DNA of 64,000 nucleotides from Methylophilus sp. 13 (GCF_015354335.1 NZ_JADKYR010000001.1:682001-746000); one strand, 5' to 3'; shown: positions 43,555 through 54,610, counted from the first letter of the stretch. The notes: generated by a model from the sequence alone, not told the origin. Made by a program: numbers and translations.

Positions 43555-44370
43555 CTAATTAGCAGTTTTTTTATAAATAGAAGGCGCTTCAGAGACAAAT
43601 TTCTCAGTGACGCCATTCAAGCTCTCGGAATGGCTGATCATGAAGTAACCGTCATTCTTGAGCAAAGGCAACATTTGATCAGTAATCTGTCGCTTAGTCT
43701 CGACATCAAAGTAAATCATCACGTTACGCAAAAAAATCACATCAAACTGGCCCAGATCAGGAAAAGGCTTGGTGAGATTGACCTGCAAGAATTTGATGCG
43801 TTGGCGGAGCTCTTTCACAATCAGCAGCTCACCATCGTGATCGCCGGTGCCTTTCAGGCAATATTTGGTCAGATAAGGTCTGGGGATCTCGGAGGCACGC
43901 TGCATGTTGTAACAACCGCTTTGTGCCTGCTGCAAGACCTTGGTGCTTAAATCTGAGGCGACGATTTCCCAGGGCTCTTTGCCCAGATGTTCATCGAGCA
44001 ACATGGCAATCGTATAGGGCTCTTCACCTGACGAGCACGCCGCACTCCAGACCCGGAAAGGCTTGCCTTTGCTACGTTTGGGCAGAATCACCTCTTTAAA
44101 GAAGTCAAAGTGTTTGGGCTCTCTGAAAAAATGCGTTTCGTTGGTGGTGAGCAAATCAATCGCAATCTGCTTTTCTTTTGCATTGGCAGGATCATTGATC
44201 AATTTGTAATACTGCGTAAACGAATTGAGTTGATGAAAATGCAAGCGTTTGCTAAGCCTGCCACTGACCAACGGTTTTTTAACGTCTGACAGGGCAATGC
44301 CGGCTTGTGCGTAAATAAAGCTTTTAAACAAGCCAAATTCTTTTACTGTCAATGATTCAATCTGATCCAT
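43555..44370 (-). CDS. cheR: Chemotaxis protein methyltransferase
   Basis: A 271-residue SAM-dependent receptor methyltransferase with an N-terminal helical domain, LTTNETHFFREPKHFDFF, WSAACSSGEEPYTIAMLL (SAM site) and FDVIFLRNVMIYFD. It methylates receptor glutamates and is opposed by CheB. The ribosome binding site AAGGGG precedes the start. It stands 18 bp after cheW copy 2. Confidence 0.95.
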   Translation of the reverse strand: MDQIESLTVKEFGLFKSFIYAQAGIALSDVKKPLVSGRLSKRLHFHQLNSFTQYYKLINDPANAKEKQIAIDLLTTNETHFFREPKHFDFFKEVILPKRSKGKPFRVWSAACSSGEEPYTIAMLLDEHLGKEPWEIVASDLSTKVLQQAQSGCYNMQRASEIPRPYLTKYCLKGTGDHDGELLIVKELRQRIKFLQVNLTKPFPDLGQFDVIFLRNVMIYFDVETKRQITDQMLPLLKNDGYFMISHSESLNGVTEKFVSEAPSIYKKTAN

Positions 44371-44388
44371 GTGCTACCCCTTCACTAC

Positions 44389-44934
44389 TTAACTCGCTGC
44401 AGACTCACTGGCCAAGGTCGAGCCAGTCGCCAGGCTAGACACTTCATCGACAGAAAGTACCTTGTTAACGTTGAGTAAAATAATGAACTTACCCTCTATC
44501 TTGCCCATGCCTTCAATAAAATCTGCGCGGATATTGGCACCAAAGCTCGGCGCTGGCTCAATATTGCCCGCCTCGATATCCACCACTTCATTGACGGCAT
44601 CCACCATCATGCCCACCACTTGCGTTCCCGTCGCATGTGCAACCTCAATGATCACAATACAGGTTTTACGTGTGATCTCCGCCGTCGGCTTGTCGAACCG
44701 TGCCGCCATGTCAATCACAGGCACTACGGCCCCGCGCAAGTTAATCACTCCTCGTATAAACGCCGGCATTTTGGGCACTTCAGTCAACTGCCCATACTCG
44801 ATAATTTCCTTCACATTCAGGATATTGATCGCAAACACCTCTCGTCCGAGGACAAACGTCAAATACTGCTGCATGGCATCAGAAAAACCGTTTAACTGAT
44901 GCTGTTCACCTCTTGCAATTACCAATTCACTCAT
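44389..44934 (-). CDS. cheW: CheW-type coupling protein (copy 2)
   Basis: A 181-residue CheW ([40 protein letters not shown]). It is highly similar over its core to the copy at 49330 ([20 protein letters not shown] is shared), so the pair arose by duplication along with the neighbouring receptors. AGAGGA precedes the ATG. Confidence 0.93.
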   Translation of the reverse strand: MSELVIARGEQHQLNGFSDAMQQYLTFVLGREVFAINILNVKEIIEYGQLTEVPKMPAFIRGVINLRGAVVPVIDMAARFDKPTAEITRKTCIVIIEVAHATGTQVVGMMVDAVNEVVDIEAGNIEPAPSFGANIRADFIEGMGKIEGKFIILLNVNKVLSVDEVSSLATGSTLASESAAS

Positions 44935-45003
44935 TTTTCTATCCTCTCGTTGTTGGTTTCAAGCGCATCACAATCACGCGACACTGTACGTCGCCGTGAC
45001 GAC

Positions 45004-47424
45004 TTAAAACCTCACGAACTGCTCCTCATCAATGCCGCCACCAAAGGTGCCGGTTTTAGGCGTTTGTATCACTGGGCTATTGAAAGATTTGCTCACAGTA
45101 GGCTTACTGCCCTGTGATTTTGCTTTTGGCTTGTCTGCCCCCTTGAGCACGTGATGCTCACCACTCACTTTAAAGAAAGCGATCAACTGTTGCAGTTGCT
45201 CGGCCTGGCCGCTCATCTCTTCGGCCGTCGCCGCCAGTTCTTCACTGGAGCTGGCGTTTTGCTGGGTTGCCTGGCTTAATTGGTTCATGGCTGCAGTGAT
45301 TTGCTCTGCACCACTGCTTTGCTCTTCACTCGCGGCAGAAATCTCTTGTACCAGATCACTGGTTTTGTTGATGCTAGGCACGATCTCATCCAGCAAGTCA
45401 CCGGCACGCTCAGCCAGACCCACGGAATTCTTAGCCACTTCACCAATCTCTTGCGCCGCCACCTGGCTACGTTCCGCCAGTTTGCGCACCTCTGCTGCCA
45501 CCACGGCAAAGCCTTTACCATGCTCACCGGCACGTGCCGCCTCAATCGCCGCGTTCAAAGCCAGCAGGTTGGTCTGGTAGGCAATGTCATCAATAATGCT
45601 GATCTTGTCAGCGATGCTCTTCATGGCAATCACGGTGTCTTTCACCGCGGCCCCGCCTTCGTTGGCGTCTTTAGCGGCCTTACCGGCAATGCCATCAGTC
45701 ACTTTGGAGTTCTCGGTATTCTGATTGATCGAAGCACTCATCTGCTCCACTGAAGCAGAAGTTTCTTCTACCGAGGCGGCTTGTTCATTGGTCGCCTGGC
45801 TGATGCTTTGTGCGGTGGCACTCACTTGCTCGGAGGCACTGGCTATGTTGTCTGCAGAACCCCTGACCTCTACAATCACTTGCATCAAGCGCTCTACCGT
45901 ATTGACCACGGACAGCTTCAACTCTTCAAGCTGGCCTTGGTATTCATTGTCAATACGTTGGGTCAAATCACCCTGTTCGACCTCTTTCATCAATGCCATG
46001 ACCTCTACCAGCGGATTGACTATGTTATCCAGCATGTCATTGAGGCCTTGCACCATCTTGCGGTAATCACCTTTATACAAACTGGAATCTGCACGTATGG
46101 TCAAATTGCCTTGTGAAGCCGCCTCAATCAGCAGGTTAATTTCACGCGACATGGCTTTCATATTGCTGCGGACCATCTCTATGGTGTCATTGATAAAGGC
46201 TTTCTTGCCTGGCAACTGCTCCATAGGTGCGTCAAAGTTACCTTCACCAAACTCCTTGATCACCGCCATGGCTTTTTTCTTCACCGCAATGTGGCCGCCC
46301 ACCATGGTGTTCACACCGACCGCCATGCTCTTGAAGTCACCCTGGAATTTGTCTGCATCGATGACCACATCAATATCACCCGCATCATGCTCTTTGGACA
46401 TATGGTTCATGTCCGCAATAAAGCCCTTGAGGTTGCTACGCATGCTTTCGATGGTGTCATTGATGAACGCCTTTTTACCAGGCAATTGCTCCATAGGCGC
46501 ATCAAAGTTACCTTCACCAAAGGCCTTGATCACTGCCATGGCCTTTTTCTTCACGGCAATGTGGCCACCAACCATGGTGTTCACGCCGACCGCCATGGTC
46601 TTGAAGTCGCCTTGGAATTTGTCTGCATTCATCACCACATCAATATCGCCCGCGTCGTGCTCTTTGGACATGTGCCTCATGTCCGCAATAAAGCCCTTGA
46701 GGTTGCTACGCATGTTTTCGATGGTGTCATTGATAAAGGCCTTCTTGCCTGGCAACTGTTCCATGGGCGCATCAAAGTTACCTTCACCAAAGGCCTTGAT
46801 CACTGCCATGGCTTTTTTCTTGACGGCAATGTGGCCGCCAACCATGGTGTTCACACCGACCGCCATGGTCTTGAAGTCGCCTTGGAACTTGTCTGTGCTC
46901 ATCGCAACATCAATATCACCGGCATCATGCTCTTTGGACATATGGTTCATGTCAGCAATAAAGCCCTTGAGGTTGCTACGCATGTTTTCGATGGTGTCGT
47001 TAATAAACGCTTTCTTGCCAGGCAGTTGCTCCATAGGCGCATCAAAGTTGCCTTCACCAAAGGCCTTGATCACCGCCATGGCCTTTTTCTTCACCGCAAT
47101 ATGGCCACCGACCATGGTATTCACCCCCACAGCCATGGTCTTGAACTCGCCCTGAAACTTGTCTGCATTCATGACGACATCGATATCGCCTGCGTCATGC
47201 TCTTTAGACATATGATTGAGCTCATGCGTAAAAGCATCCAGCGATTGCTGCTTCTGCGCCAACTGCTGTTGCAACTCAGAAATCTGCAGGAATAAGGGGG
47301 TTAATTCATCTTGAACGCTTAAATCAATGGCTTGATTCAATTGCCCCTTCGCCAATTGCATTAAATATTGCTGCGCAATTTGAATACGACTTTTATTGAC
47401 TGCCCTGTAGTTCAAGATAGACAT
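45004..47424 (-). CDS. Chemoreceptor without membrane segments, four 90-residue HAMP-like repeats
   Basis: An 806-residue methyl-accepting protein. There is no signal peptide or hydrophobic helix, so it is cytoplasmic. After about 70 residues come four near-identical 90-residue units (each beginning [13 protein letters not shown]), a HAMP-like segment, then the signalling hairpin [21 protein letters not shown] and a C-terminal tail ending EEQFVRF. The repeats are probably stacked HAMP-like modules; what they sense is unknown. The start is ATG 47424 behind GGGGGA, an upstream TTG being less likely. It shares its signalling domain with the receptors at 47528 and 49939. Confidence 0.92.
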   Translation of the reverse strand: MSILNYRAVNKSRIQIAQQYLMQLAKGQLNQAIDLSVQDELTPLFLQISELQQQLAQKQQSLDAFTHELNHMSKEHDAGDIDVVMNADKFQGEFKTMAVGVNTMVGGHIAVKKKAMAVIKAFGEGNFDAPMEQLPGKKAFINDTIENMRSNLKGFIADMNHMSKEHDAGDIDVAMSTDKFQGDFKTMAVGVNTMVGGHIAVKKKAMAVIKAFGEGNFDAPMEQLPGKKAFINDTIENMRSNLKGFIADMRHMSKEHDAGDIDVVMNADKFQGDFKTMAVGVNTMVGGHIAVKKKAMAVIKAFGEGNFDAPMEQLPGKKAFINDTIESMRSNLKGFIADMNHMSKEHDAGDIDVVIDADKFQGDFKSMAVGVNTMVGGHIAVKKKAMAVIKEFGEGNFDAPMEQLPGKKAFINDTIEMVRSNMKAMSREINLLIEAASQGNLTIRADSSLYKGDYRKMVQGLNDMLDNIVNPLVEVMALMKEVEQGDLTQRIDNEYQGQLEELKLSVVNTVERLMQVIVEVRGSADNIASASEQVSATAQSISQATNEQAASVEETSASVEQMSASINQNTENSKVTDGIAGKAAKDANEGGAAVKDTVIAMKSIADKISIIDDIAYQTNLLALNAAIEAARAGEHGKGFAVVAAEVRKLAERSQVAAQEIGEVAKNSVGLAERAGDLLDEIVPSINKTSDLVQEISAASEEQSSGAEQITAAMNQLSQATQQNASSSEELAATAEEMSGQAEQLQQLIAFFKVSGEHHVLKGADKPKAKSQGSKPTVSKSFNSPVIQTPKTGTFGGGIDEEQFVRF
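46135..47214 (-). repeat. Four tandem 270-bp units inside the cytoplasmic receptor gene
   Basis: The units run 46945-47214, 46675-46944, 46405-46674 and 46135-46404. Each codes for 90 residues ([10 protein letters not shown] ... to ... NLKGFIADM). Units 1-3 differ at only a few residues, and the DNA is also closely similar with mainly silent changes; the last unit diverges at its end. The exact codon-in-phase period marks recent duplication within the gene. Confidence 0.93.
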
Positions 47425-47527
47425 AATGCTTTCCCCCAAAATTGATCACATGTGATTTGACAAACTTCTGGCCGACTGGCCGTGTGACCTATGCTTCCCG
47501 GCACAAGCCACACAGATCCCACTCAAG

Positions 47528-49309
47528 TTAAAACTTCACAAACTGTGACTCATCAATATCGGCGGCATTGGCCGTCGCTACATGCAGTGCTGACTTGCTA
47601 CTGGCTGGCGTGGTCACTTTTTTAACGCTCTTTTTCACTGAAGAGGCAAAAGCAGTCTCTTCTGAACCCACTTTAAAGTAGGAGATCAGTTGTTGCAGTT
47701 GCTCGGCCTGGCCGCTCATCTCTTCAGCGGTCGCCGCCAGTTCTTCACTGGAGCTGGCATTTTGCTGGGTCACCTGGCTCAGTTGATTCATCGCAGCCGT
47801 AATCTGCAAGGCTCCACTGCTTTGCTCTTCACTCGCGGCATAAATCTCTTGTACCAGATCACTGGTTTTGTTAATGCTAGGCACGATCTCATCCAGCAAG
47901 TCACCGGCACGCTCAGCCAGACCCACGGAGTTTTTCGCCACTTCACCAATCTCTTGCGCGGCCACCTGGCTACGTTCAGCCAGCTTGCGAACCTCTGCCG
48001 CTACCACGGCAAAGCCTTTGCCATGCTCACCTGCTCGCGCGGCTTCAATCGCAGCGTTCAGGGCCAGCAAGTTAGTCTGGTAGGCAATGTCATCAATAAT
48101 GCTGATCTTGTCAGCAATGCTCTTCATCGCAATCACAGTGTCTTTTACCGCAGCCCCACCTTCGTTGGCGTCTTTAGACGCTTTGCCAGCAATGCCATCG
48201 GTCACTTTGGAGTTTTCTGTATTCTGGTTAATCGAAGCACTCATCTGCTCAACGGAGGCAGAGGTCTCTTCTACTGAAGCGGCTTGTTCATTGGTCGCCT
48301 GGCTAATGCTTTGTGCCGTCGCACTCACTTGCTCGGAGGCGCTGGCGATATTGTCAGCAGAACCTCGGACTTCAGAAATAATGCCTGTGAGGCGGTTCAC
48401 CATATTGTCGATAGCGAACAAAATGCTGCTGTTATCTCCAGGTCGGATATCCGTTTTAACCGTCAAATCCCCTTCAGCCACGCGCTTGACAATACCCGCA
48501 GCATAGGCAGGCTCGCCACCGATTTGTGCCAACAATTGTTCAACCATTTGCTTCATGGAGTACAACAGACTGTTAGTGTCACCTGGCTTGGTTTCTACTT
48601 GAATGGTGTAATCCCCTGCTGCCACTGTTTTAACCACAGAGGCTGCATAATCAGGTTCACCGCCTAATTGCTTGAGAAGGTTACGAGTGATAAAGAAGCC
48701 AATAGTGGCTGCTAGCACGATGACTGCCAAGGCGATTGTGCGGGATAGAAGTAAAGCGGTCGCCTGTGTGTCAGAGGCGTCTTTTGAAGCGTTCTGACCA
48801 ATCTCCACGTTATATCTTCTGTCCGCTTCTATCGCCTGAGACACTTTCAGGAAGTCATCTTTAGCCGCAAACACTGCCTTACGTGCATCATCAATCTTGT
48901 TGGCGCGTGAGAGAGATAAAACACGCTCACGAACATTGTCATAATTTCTGAGCTCCGTCTTGATGCCTTCAATCAGACTACGATCTTTATCATCCGTGAT
49001 ATTTTCAGCCTCATACTTCTTAATACCTTCATCCAGCTTGGCGCGGTACTCAAGAACCACCCGATCAAGCTGCGTCATGGTGGCGTCATCCGTATTGACG
49101 ATATGCTGGTAAACCGTTTCTTGCATATCAGCATAGGCTTTGGACATTTCATCCAGAATAATGATACTGGGTACTGTATTAATATTGAGGTAGTTGGTTT
49201 TGTTGTAAACCTGATCCAGGTAATACTGCGCCATAGATGCAATTAAAATCAGGCCGAATACAGCTGTGCCGATCAGCAGTATCATCTTTTTCGCAACGGT
49301 CATCTTCAT
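47528..49309 (-). CDS. Methyl-accepting chemotaxis protein with 4HB-type sensor
   Basis: A 593-residue receptor. TM1 is at about 10-30, a helical periplasmic domain follows ([26 protein letters not shown]), TM2 is at about 185-205, and then two HAMP-like segments ([24 protein letters not shown] and a similar [21 protein letters not shown]). The signalling hairpin ends with DESQFVKF. The start follows AAGGAA. Its signalling region includes a 404-bp tract identical to the receptor at 49939. Confidence 0.93.
   Translation of the reverse strand: MKMTVAKKMILLIGTAVFGLILIASMAQYYLDQVYNKTNYLNINTVPSIIILDEMSKAYADMQETVYQHIVNTDDATMTQLDRVVLEYRAKLDEGIKKYEAENITDDKDRSLIEGIKTELRNYDNVRERVLSLSRANKIDDARKAVFAAKDDFLKVSQAIEADRRYNVEIGQNASKDASDTQATALLLSRTIALAVIVLAATIGFFITRNLLKQLGGEPDYAASVVKTVAAGDYTIQVETKPGDTNSLLYSMKQMVEQLLAQIGGEPAYAAGIVKRVAEGDLTVKTDIRPGDNSSILFAIDNMVNRLTGIISEVRGSADNIASASEQVSATAQSISQATNEQAASVEETSASVEQMSASINQNTENSKVTDGIAGKASKDANEGGAAVKDTVIAMKSIADKISIIDDIAYQTNLLALNAAIEAARAGEHGKGFAVVAAEVRKLAERSQVAAQEIGEVAKNSVGLAERAGDLLDEIVPSINKTSDLVQEIYAASEEQSSGALQITAAMNQLSQVTQQNASSSEELAATAEEMSGQAEQLQQLISYFKVGSEETAFASSVKKSVKKVTTPASSKSALHVATANAADIDESQFVKF
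47685..48088 (-). repeat. 404-bp tract identical to 50099-50502
   Basis: Read base by base, 47685-48088 and 50099-50502 are identical. The bases immediately outside differ on both sides (G/A at the left, G/A at the right). The tract codes for the receptor hairpin tip and descending helix. The corresponding part of the third receptor (45004) differs at many positions. Confidence 0.93.
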
Positions 49310-49329
49310 TTCATATTCCTTTTCAACAT

Positions 49330-49860
49330 TTAGTGATGCTTTTGCATATCACTGGCCAAGGTGGCAATTTCATCTACCGACAACACACTGTTCACATTCA
49401 AAATAATCACAAACTTGCCATCAATTTTGCCCATGCCCTCAATAAAATCCGCACGGATATTGGCACCAAAACTTGGCGCTGGCTCAATGTTGGCAGACTC
49501 GATATCCACCACTTCATTCACGGCATCCACCATCACCCCCACCACCTGCGTGCCTTCTGCATGTGCAACTTCAATAATCACAATGCAGGTTTTACGGGTA
49601 ATTTCTGCGCTGGGCTTATCAAAACGCGCAGCCATATCAATCACCGGTACTACCGCCCCGCGTAAATTAATCACTCCACGGATAAACGCTGGCATTTTGG
49701 GCACTTCAGTGAGCTGACCATATTCAATAATCTCTTTAATATTGAGAATATTGAGGGCAAACGTCTCGCGCCCGAGAACGAAGGTCAGGTATTGCTGAAT
49801 CGTATTCTCTAGTAATACTTGCCGAGTTTTTGGTGGCTCTGCCACACTCAGTTCACTCAT
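49330..49860 (-). CDS. cheW: CheW-type coupling protein (copy 3)
   Basis: A 176-residue CheW with [21 protein letters not shown] and [19 protein letters not shown]. The start is ATG 49860 ([10 protein letters not shown]) with AAAGGA upstream; a longer in-frame reading to 49932 lacks a good site. It lies between two receptor genes and is the closest relative of copy 2. Confidence 0.93.
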   Translation of the reverse strand: MSELSVAEPPKTRQVLLENTIQQYLTFVLGRETFALNILNIKEIIEYGQLTEVPKMPAFIRGVINLRGAVVPVIDMAARFDKPSAEITRKTCIVIIEVAHAEGTQVVGVMVDAVNEVVDIESANIEPAPSFGANIRADFIEGMGKIDGKFVIILNVNSVLSVDEIATLASDMQKHH

Positions 49861-49938
49861 GACTTTTCCTTTCACAGTTGTCGGCAGTTCTCGCAATCTC
49901 GCCTGTAGGCTGCTGCGAATGTCGACAATCAATATTCC

Positions 49939-51564
49939 TTAGAATTTTACGAACTGTGCTTCATCGACTTGAGTTGCATAGTCGTTAGTTGACTTGGCAC
50001 CAGTCACATGACCAATCGTTGGTTTAGAGACTTTTTTGATCACCTTTTTAGTGGCTGCCGAGACCAGATGATCATCTACCCCCACCTTGAAGAATCCAAT
50101 CAGTTGTTGCAGTTGCTCGGCCTGGCCGCTCATCTCTTCAGCGGTCGCCGCCAGTTCTTCACTGGAGCTGGCATTTTGCTGGGTCACCTGGCTCAGTTGA
50201 TTCATCGCAGCCGTAATCTGCAAGGCTCCACTGCTTTGCTCTTCACTCGCGGCATAAATCTCTTGTACCAGATCACTGGTTTTGTTAATGCTAGGCACGA
50301 TCTCATCCAGCAAGTCACCGGCACGCTCAGCCAGACCCACGGAGTTTTTCGCCACTTCACCAATCTCTTGCGCGGCCACCTGGCTACGTTCAGCCAGCTT
50401 GCGAACCTCTGCCGCTACCACGGCAAAGCCTTTGCCATGCTCACCTGCTCGCGCGGCTTCAATCGCAGCGTTCAGGGCCAGCAAGTTAGTCTGGTAGGCA
50501 ATATCATCAATAATGCTGATCTTGTCAGCGATGCTCTTCATGGCAATCACAGTGTCTTTTACCGCAGCCCCACCTTCGTTGGCGTCTTTAGCCGCTTGAC
50601 CTGCAATGCCATCGGTCACTTTAGAGTTTTCAGCATTCTGGTTAATAGAAGCGCTCATTTGCTCGACTGACGCAGAGGTCTCTTCTACTGAAGCGGCTTG
50701 TTCATTGGTCGCCTGGCTAATGCTTTGTGCTGTCGCACTCACTTGCTCGGAGGCACTGGCAATGTTGTCAGCAGAGGCCTTGATCTCGTTAATCACCGTG
50801 CTGATTTTTTGAGACATGGTTTTCATGGAGGCCATCATCTGGCCGATTTCATCATTGGAGGTGACTTCAACGGTTTGCGTTAAATCACCATTGGCAATGG
50901 CATTGGCAGAAATCACAGCGCTATTGAGTGGGCGGGTGATGGATCGGATGATAAAGAGCGCGAGAGCCAATACAGCAAACGAAAGTAAACCACCCACTAT
51001 CAAGCCAGTAGTGACGGCGCTTGATTTGACTTCAATCGCATTTTCAGCTGAGGCCTTAGCCAAAGACTGGTTATAAGCCATATGCTCATCAATCGAAGAA
51101 TTCAACTCCTCAGCTACTTTTGCATTAGAAGTCAAAATGGCAAGTGCTTCTTTTTGCTTACCTTCTCTCGAGAGTTTGATGACTTCAGTCATCCCTGGTA
51201 GATATGCCTCGTAACCTTTACGCACGCGATCTAACAGCTCTTTATCTTTTGCATCAAAGATGTTCTCATTGCTGTATTTCACCAGACCATCTTCGAGGCC
51301 TTTTTTCGCCTCATTAATCGCAGTTTCAATCGATGTCATGGCATTTTGATCGGTATTGAGTACATGGCGATACACCCTGACCCGCAATTGACCAAACTTC
51401 TTCATGACCTCGTTTAAAGTACTGATGCTTGGAATCCCGTTCACGTTGGCATTGTTGGTCGCCTCAAACACTTTTTCCAGACTACTGTAGCTGAGACCGA
51501 TCAAACTGAATAATCCAAGGATTGCGATGGCAATCATGAGGGAGATCTTGTGAGAAACTTTCAT
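49939..51564 (-). CDS. Methyl-accepting chemotaxis protein
   Basis: A 541-residue receptor. TM1 is at about 8-28, a helical 4HB-type periplasmic domain follows ([28 protein letters not shown]), TM2 is at about 190-212 ([20 protein letters not shown]), then a single HAMP ([20 protein letters not shown]) and the signalling hairpin. It ends VDEAQFVKF. The start is ATG 51564; a TTG 24 bp upstream is in frame but less likely. It has the 404-bp identical tract shared with the receptor at 47528. Confidence 0.93.
   Translation of the reverse strand: MKVSHKISLMIAIAILGLFSLIGLSYSSLEKVFEATNNANVNGIPSISTLNEVMKKFGQLRVRVYRHVLNTDQNAMTSIETAINEAKKGLEDGLVKYSNENIFDAKDKELLDRVRKGYEAYLPGMTEVIKLSREGKQKEALAILTSNAKVAEELNSSIDEHMAYNQSLAKASAENAIEVKSSAVTTGLIVGGLLSFAVLALALFIIRSITRPLNSAVISANAIANGDLTQTVEVTSNDEIGQMMASMKTMSQKISTVINEIKASADNIASASEQVSATAQSISQATNEQAASVEETSASVEQMSASINQNAENSKVTDGIAGQAAKDANEGGAAVKDTVIAMKSIADKISIIDDIAYQTNLLALNAAIEAARAGEHGKGFAVVAAEVRKLAERSQVAAQEIGEVAKNSVGLAERAGDLLDEIVPSINKTSDLVQEIYAASEEQSSGALQITAAMNQLSQVTQQNASSSEELAATAEEMSGQAEQLQQLIGFFKVGVDDHLVSAATKKVIKKVSKPTIGHVTGAKSTNDYATQVDEAQFVKF
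50099..50502 (-). repeat. 404-bp tract identical to 47685-48088
   Basis: Second copy of the identical tract, direct orientation, 2414 bp away. Beyond it the receptor genes still resemble each other but with silent differences, so the tract is a local patch of homogenisation. Confidence 0.93.
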
Positions 51565-51624
51565 TACAAACCCGCTTTCTTTAATCAATAAATTGTTTGG
51601 TTACGCCACTGGGAGAGTGATCAC

Positions 51625-53817
51625 TTAACTTTCCACAAGCGCCTGCTCTTTTATGCTTTCCATATTGGCCAGTTGCATCATGCGCGGCACATCCAATACC
51701 AGTGCCACGCTGCCTGAGCCAAGAATGGTGAAGCCACCAATACCTTTGACGTTCTCAAACACCTTGCCCAGGGGTTTAATCACGGTCTGGAATTCACCAA
51801 TCAACTTATCCACCACTAATCCTATTTTTTGATTTGCATACTGCATCACAACGATGTTTTGTCGTGCTGGAGGCTCACCTTTACATTCGAACTCATTCCT
51901 GAGTTTGAGGTAAGGCAATACCTCGCCCCGCAGGTTAATAAAGTTCCGTTTATCGCTGATTGAAGACTCGTAATCAGCCGTCGACAATTCGATACACTCC
52001 ACCACCATATCCAGTGGGACCACATAAGAAGAGTCGGCCACGCCCACGAGAAAGCCATCAATAATGGCGAGTGTCAGTGGCAGGCGGATGCTCATGGTGC
52101 AACCCAAGCCAGGCCGCGACTGGATATCAATAGTGCCGCGCAGGGCCTGAATATTACGTTTGACCACATCCATGCCCACCCCGCGGCCAGACAGGTTGCT
52201 GACGGCGTCTGCGGTAGAAAAGCCTGCTTCAAAAATCAGGTTATAAATGTCTTTGTCACTGAGTGACTGCTCAGGGCTGACCAAGCCTTTGTCTATGGCT
52301 TTGGCCAGAATCTTGTCGCGGTTAAGGCCCGCGCCATCATCACTGACTTCAATCACGATGCTGCCGGAGTCGTGGAAAGCATTGAGTTTGAGCGTGCCAT
52401 AAGCGGGTTTGCCTTTGGCAACACGCACCTCGGCCGATTCAATGCCGTGGTCCATGGAGTTGCGTACCAGATGCGTGAGTGGATCACTGATTTTCTCCAC
52501 CACGGTTTTATCCAGCTCGGTTTCTTCGCCACTGATCTCCAGGCGGATATCTTTACCCAGCTCTTTGCTGACATCACGTACCACACGGTTAAAGCGGCTA
52601 AAGGTGGCGCCGATTTGCACCATACGCAAGGCCAGTGCTGAGTCACGTACTTGCTCCACCAGCGTAGAGATATTGGAAGTGGCTTCATTCATGGCACTAT
52701 CACCGATCTTATTGGAAATCAGTGTGGCGCCAGCCCCTGCAATAATCAGTTCGCCCACCAGATTGATCAGCTCATCCAGCTTGTTGGCATCAATGCGGAT
52801 ATAGTTGGATTCGGCATTTTTGGTTTCTTTGACCTGACGCTGTTTTTCCAGCGCCGCATTGACCACCGCGGGTTGCACCAGTTGCTCATTGACCAGTGTC
52901 TGGCCGATGGGCTGCTTGTCGCCAGTTGCAGGGTTGGCCTGTTTGGCCAGCGCCGCCTCCAGCTCATTGGGCGTCAGTGTGCCGCACTTGAGTAAAATCT
53001 CACCCAGTTTCATGTCTTCATTGGAGAGGCGGTCGATCAAGTCGATATAGTGCTGAATCTGCCCATGCGGCGGCAGGATATGAATCTCGCAATCATCACG
53101 CACAAAATCAAAAATACCTTCGATCTCGACTTTGCTGGCCTGGCTTTCGTAACTGATTTCAAAACCCAGAAAGCAGCTCTCGGCATCCATCTCTTCGAGT
53201 GCAGGCAGGGCTTGCGTGAGGGTGACCATGTGCACAATGCGGCCCATGGTATTCATGTAACGCAAGAAGCTGAACGGATCCATGCCACTGCGGAAGGTAT
53301 CCGGACCGAAGCGCAAGGAGAGATGCCAGCAACCGGTTTCTGCGGTGTCCATACTTTCTACCGCGCCCGGCTCGGCGGCGGTGACAGTCGCAACTGGCAA
53401 CTCAGCCACGGCTTTGGCCGTCTGCTTGGCTTCCAGGTAAACATTGAGCCGGTGAATCAAACTGTCGTTGACCACCAGGGTGTCGGCATCTGGGGTAGTA
53501 CCTTCGGCCACATGATCAATCAGCTTGCTGATAAAGTCGCCCACTTCAAGAAACAGGGCCACGATCTCTTCAGTGACTTCAATTTCACCATTCCGCACTT
53601 TATCCAGCACGCTTTCAGCCACATGGGTGAAGCTGATGATAAAGTCCAAGCCAAACAAGCCGGCCGAGCCTTTAATGGTGTGGGCCGCACGGAAGATGGC
53701 ATTAATCTTTTCTTCGTCTCCGGGATTCTGTTCCAGCGTCAGCAGCGCTTCTTCCATCTGCTGTAGCAAATCACGGCTTTCAATGATGTAAATCTGCAGG
53801 GATTCATCTAGTTGCAT
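51625..53817 (-). CDS. cheA: Chemotaxis histidine kinase
   Basis: A 730-residue CheA. The Hpt domain carries the phospho-acceptor His (H46 in FRAAHTIKGSAGLFG). A middle part (about 170-340) contains a poorly recognised segment and KCGTLTPNELEAALAKQ. Dimerisation and ATPase domains have NSMDHGIESAEVR, VSDDGAGLNRDKI and GRGVGMDVVKRNI. The C-terminal CheW-like regulatory domain begins ADSSYVVPLDMVVE. It phosphorylates CheY and CheB. The start has a perfect AAGGAGG ribosome binding site. Confidence 0.95.
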   Translation of the reverse strand: MQLDESLQIYIIESRDLLQQMEEALLTLEQNPGDEEKINAIFRAAHTIKGSAGLFGLDFIISFTHVAESVLDKVRNGEIEVTEEIVALFLEVGDFISKLIDHVAEGTTPDADTLVVNDSLIHRLNVYLEAKQTAKAVAELPVATVTAAEPGAVESMDTAETGCWHLSLRFGPDTFRSGMDPFSFLRYMNTMGRIVHMVTLTQALPALEEMDAESCFLGFEISYESQASKVEIEGIFDFVRDDCEIHILPPHGQIQHYIDLIDRLSNEDMKLGEILLKCGTLTPNELEAALAKQANPATGDKQPIGQTLVNEQLVQPAVVNAALEKQRQVKETKNAESNYIRIDANKLDELINLVGELIIAGAGATLISNKIGDSAMNEATSNISTLVEQVRDSALALRMVQIGATFSRFNRVVRDVSKELGKDIRLEISGEETELDKTVVEKISDPLTHLVRNSMDHGIESAEVRVAKGKPAYGTLKLNAFHDSGSIVIEVSDDGAGLNRDKILAKAIDKGLVSPEQSLSDKDIYNLIFEAGFSTADAVSNLSGRGVGMDVVKRNIQALRGTIDIQSRPGLGCTMSIRLPLTLAIIDGFLVGVADSSYVVPLDMVVECIELSTADYESSISDKRNFINLRGEVLPYLKLRNEFECKGEPPARQNIVVMQYANQKIGLVVDKLIGEFQTVIKPLGKVFENVKGIGGFTILGSGSVALVLDVPRMMQLANMESIKEQALVES

Positions 53818-53842
53818 CTTGTTTCCTCCTTAAATAGTGGTC

Positions 53843-54166
53843 TCAAGCGGCAACTTCTGTCAGCACCTGGGTGATGCCAAAAAAGCCAGCGGTGTCAGAG
53901 AGCTCAATCAAATCCATGACCGCATCACTGGGGTTTGCAAGTTGGAAATCCACGCCATGTGAGAGTGCATGCAAGCGGATTGCCATCAAAATTTGTAGAC
54001 CAGCCGCATCGACTTCGTCCACCTCGGCCAACTCAAGATGCAAAGGCAAGGTCTTGCTGAGCTCCGCCTTCACCTGGGCCATGGTCTCTGCTGCGTTATA
54101 AATATTTAGTTCACCACTAAAGGTCAGCGCACAACGCGCTTCATTGGTATCAATCATGACTGGCAT
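53843..54166 (-). CDS. STAS-domain protein, phospho-site Ser replaced by Ala
   Basis: A 107-residue anti-sigma-antagonist-like STAS domain. The usual D-S-S/A-G phosphorylation loop reads DEVDAAGLQILMAIR, with Ala where the phosphorylatable Ser lies. Such a STAS gene between cheY and cheA is common in some chemosensory clusters; the lack of the Ser suggests a structural rather than switch role. GGGAG precedes the ATG. Confidence 0.87.
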   Translation of the reverse strand: MPVMIDTNEARCALTFSGELNIYNAAETMAQVKAELSKTLPLHLELAEVDEVDAAGLQILMAIRLHALSHGVDFQLANPSDAVMDLIELSDTAGFFGITQVLTEVAA

Positions 54167-54215
54167 ACTGGAACTCCCTGAGATAGAAAATCGACGGATG
54201 GCTAAGGGTGATGCG

Positions 54216-54584
54216 CTATGGCAACACCAGCTTGGACACGGCGTTCAACAATTGTGGCGGTTGGAAAGGTTTCACCATCCATGCCTTGGCGCCCCCAGCC
54301 TGACCCTGCATTTTTTTCTCTTCGGCGCTCTCGGTCGTGAGCATGATCACTGGTGTGAATTTGTAGGCGGGGATTTGCTTGCTGGCTTTGAGGAACTCAA
54401 GGCCGTTCATATTGGGCATGTTCACATCACTAATGATGAGGTGGATTTTTTGCCCGTTTAACTTGGTCAGTGCGTCCTTGCCGTCTTCGGCTTCAATCAC
54501 ATCGTAACCGGCGCCTTTGAGAGCGGTGCCAACTACGGATCGCAAAGAAGAAGAGTCATCTACAATAAGTATGGTTTTTGCCAT
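54216..54584 (-). CDS. cheY: Single-domain response regulator, CheY type
   Basis: A 122-residue receiver (TILIVDDSSSLRSVV, acceptor Asp in LIISDVNMP, switch Thr in MLTTES, Lys in MVKPFQPP). It is phosphorylated by CheA and presumably acts on the flagellar motor or another output. AAGGAA precedes the start. Confidence 0.95.
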   Translation of the reverse strand: MAKTILIVDDSSSLRSVVGTALKGAGYDVIEAEDGKDALTKLNGQKIHLIISDVNMPNMNGLEFLKASKQIPAYKFTPVIMLTTESAEEKKMQGQAGGAKAWMVKPFQPPQLLNAVSKLVLP

Positions 54585-54610
54585 GGCTAATTCCTTATTA
54601 TCTAAAGCGT

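Noticed and set aside
46097-47155. 352-codon plus-strand frame opposite the receptor repeats
   Set aside because: It mirrors the 270-bp repeats of the receptor gene; the product is a repeat of antisense codons with no ribosome binding site.
46135-47214. Tandem repeats as CRISPR or mobile repeat array
   Set aside because: The 270-bp period is in codon phase within a single receptor gene, without spacers.
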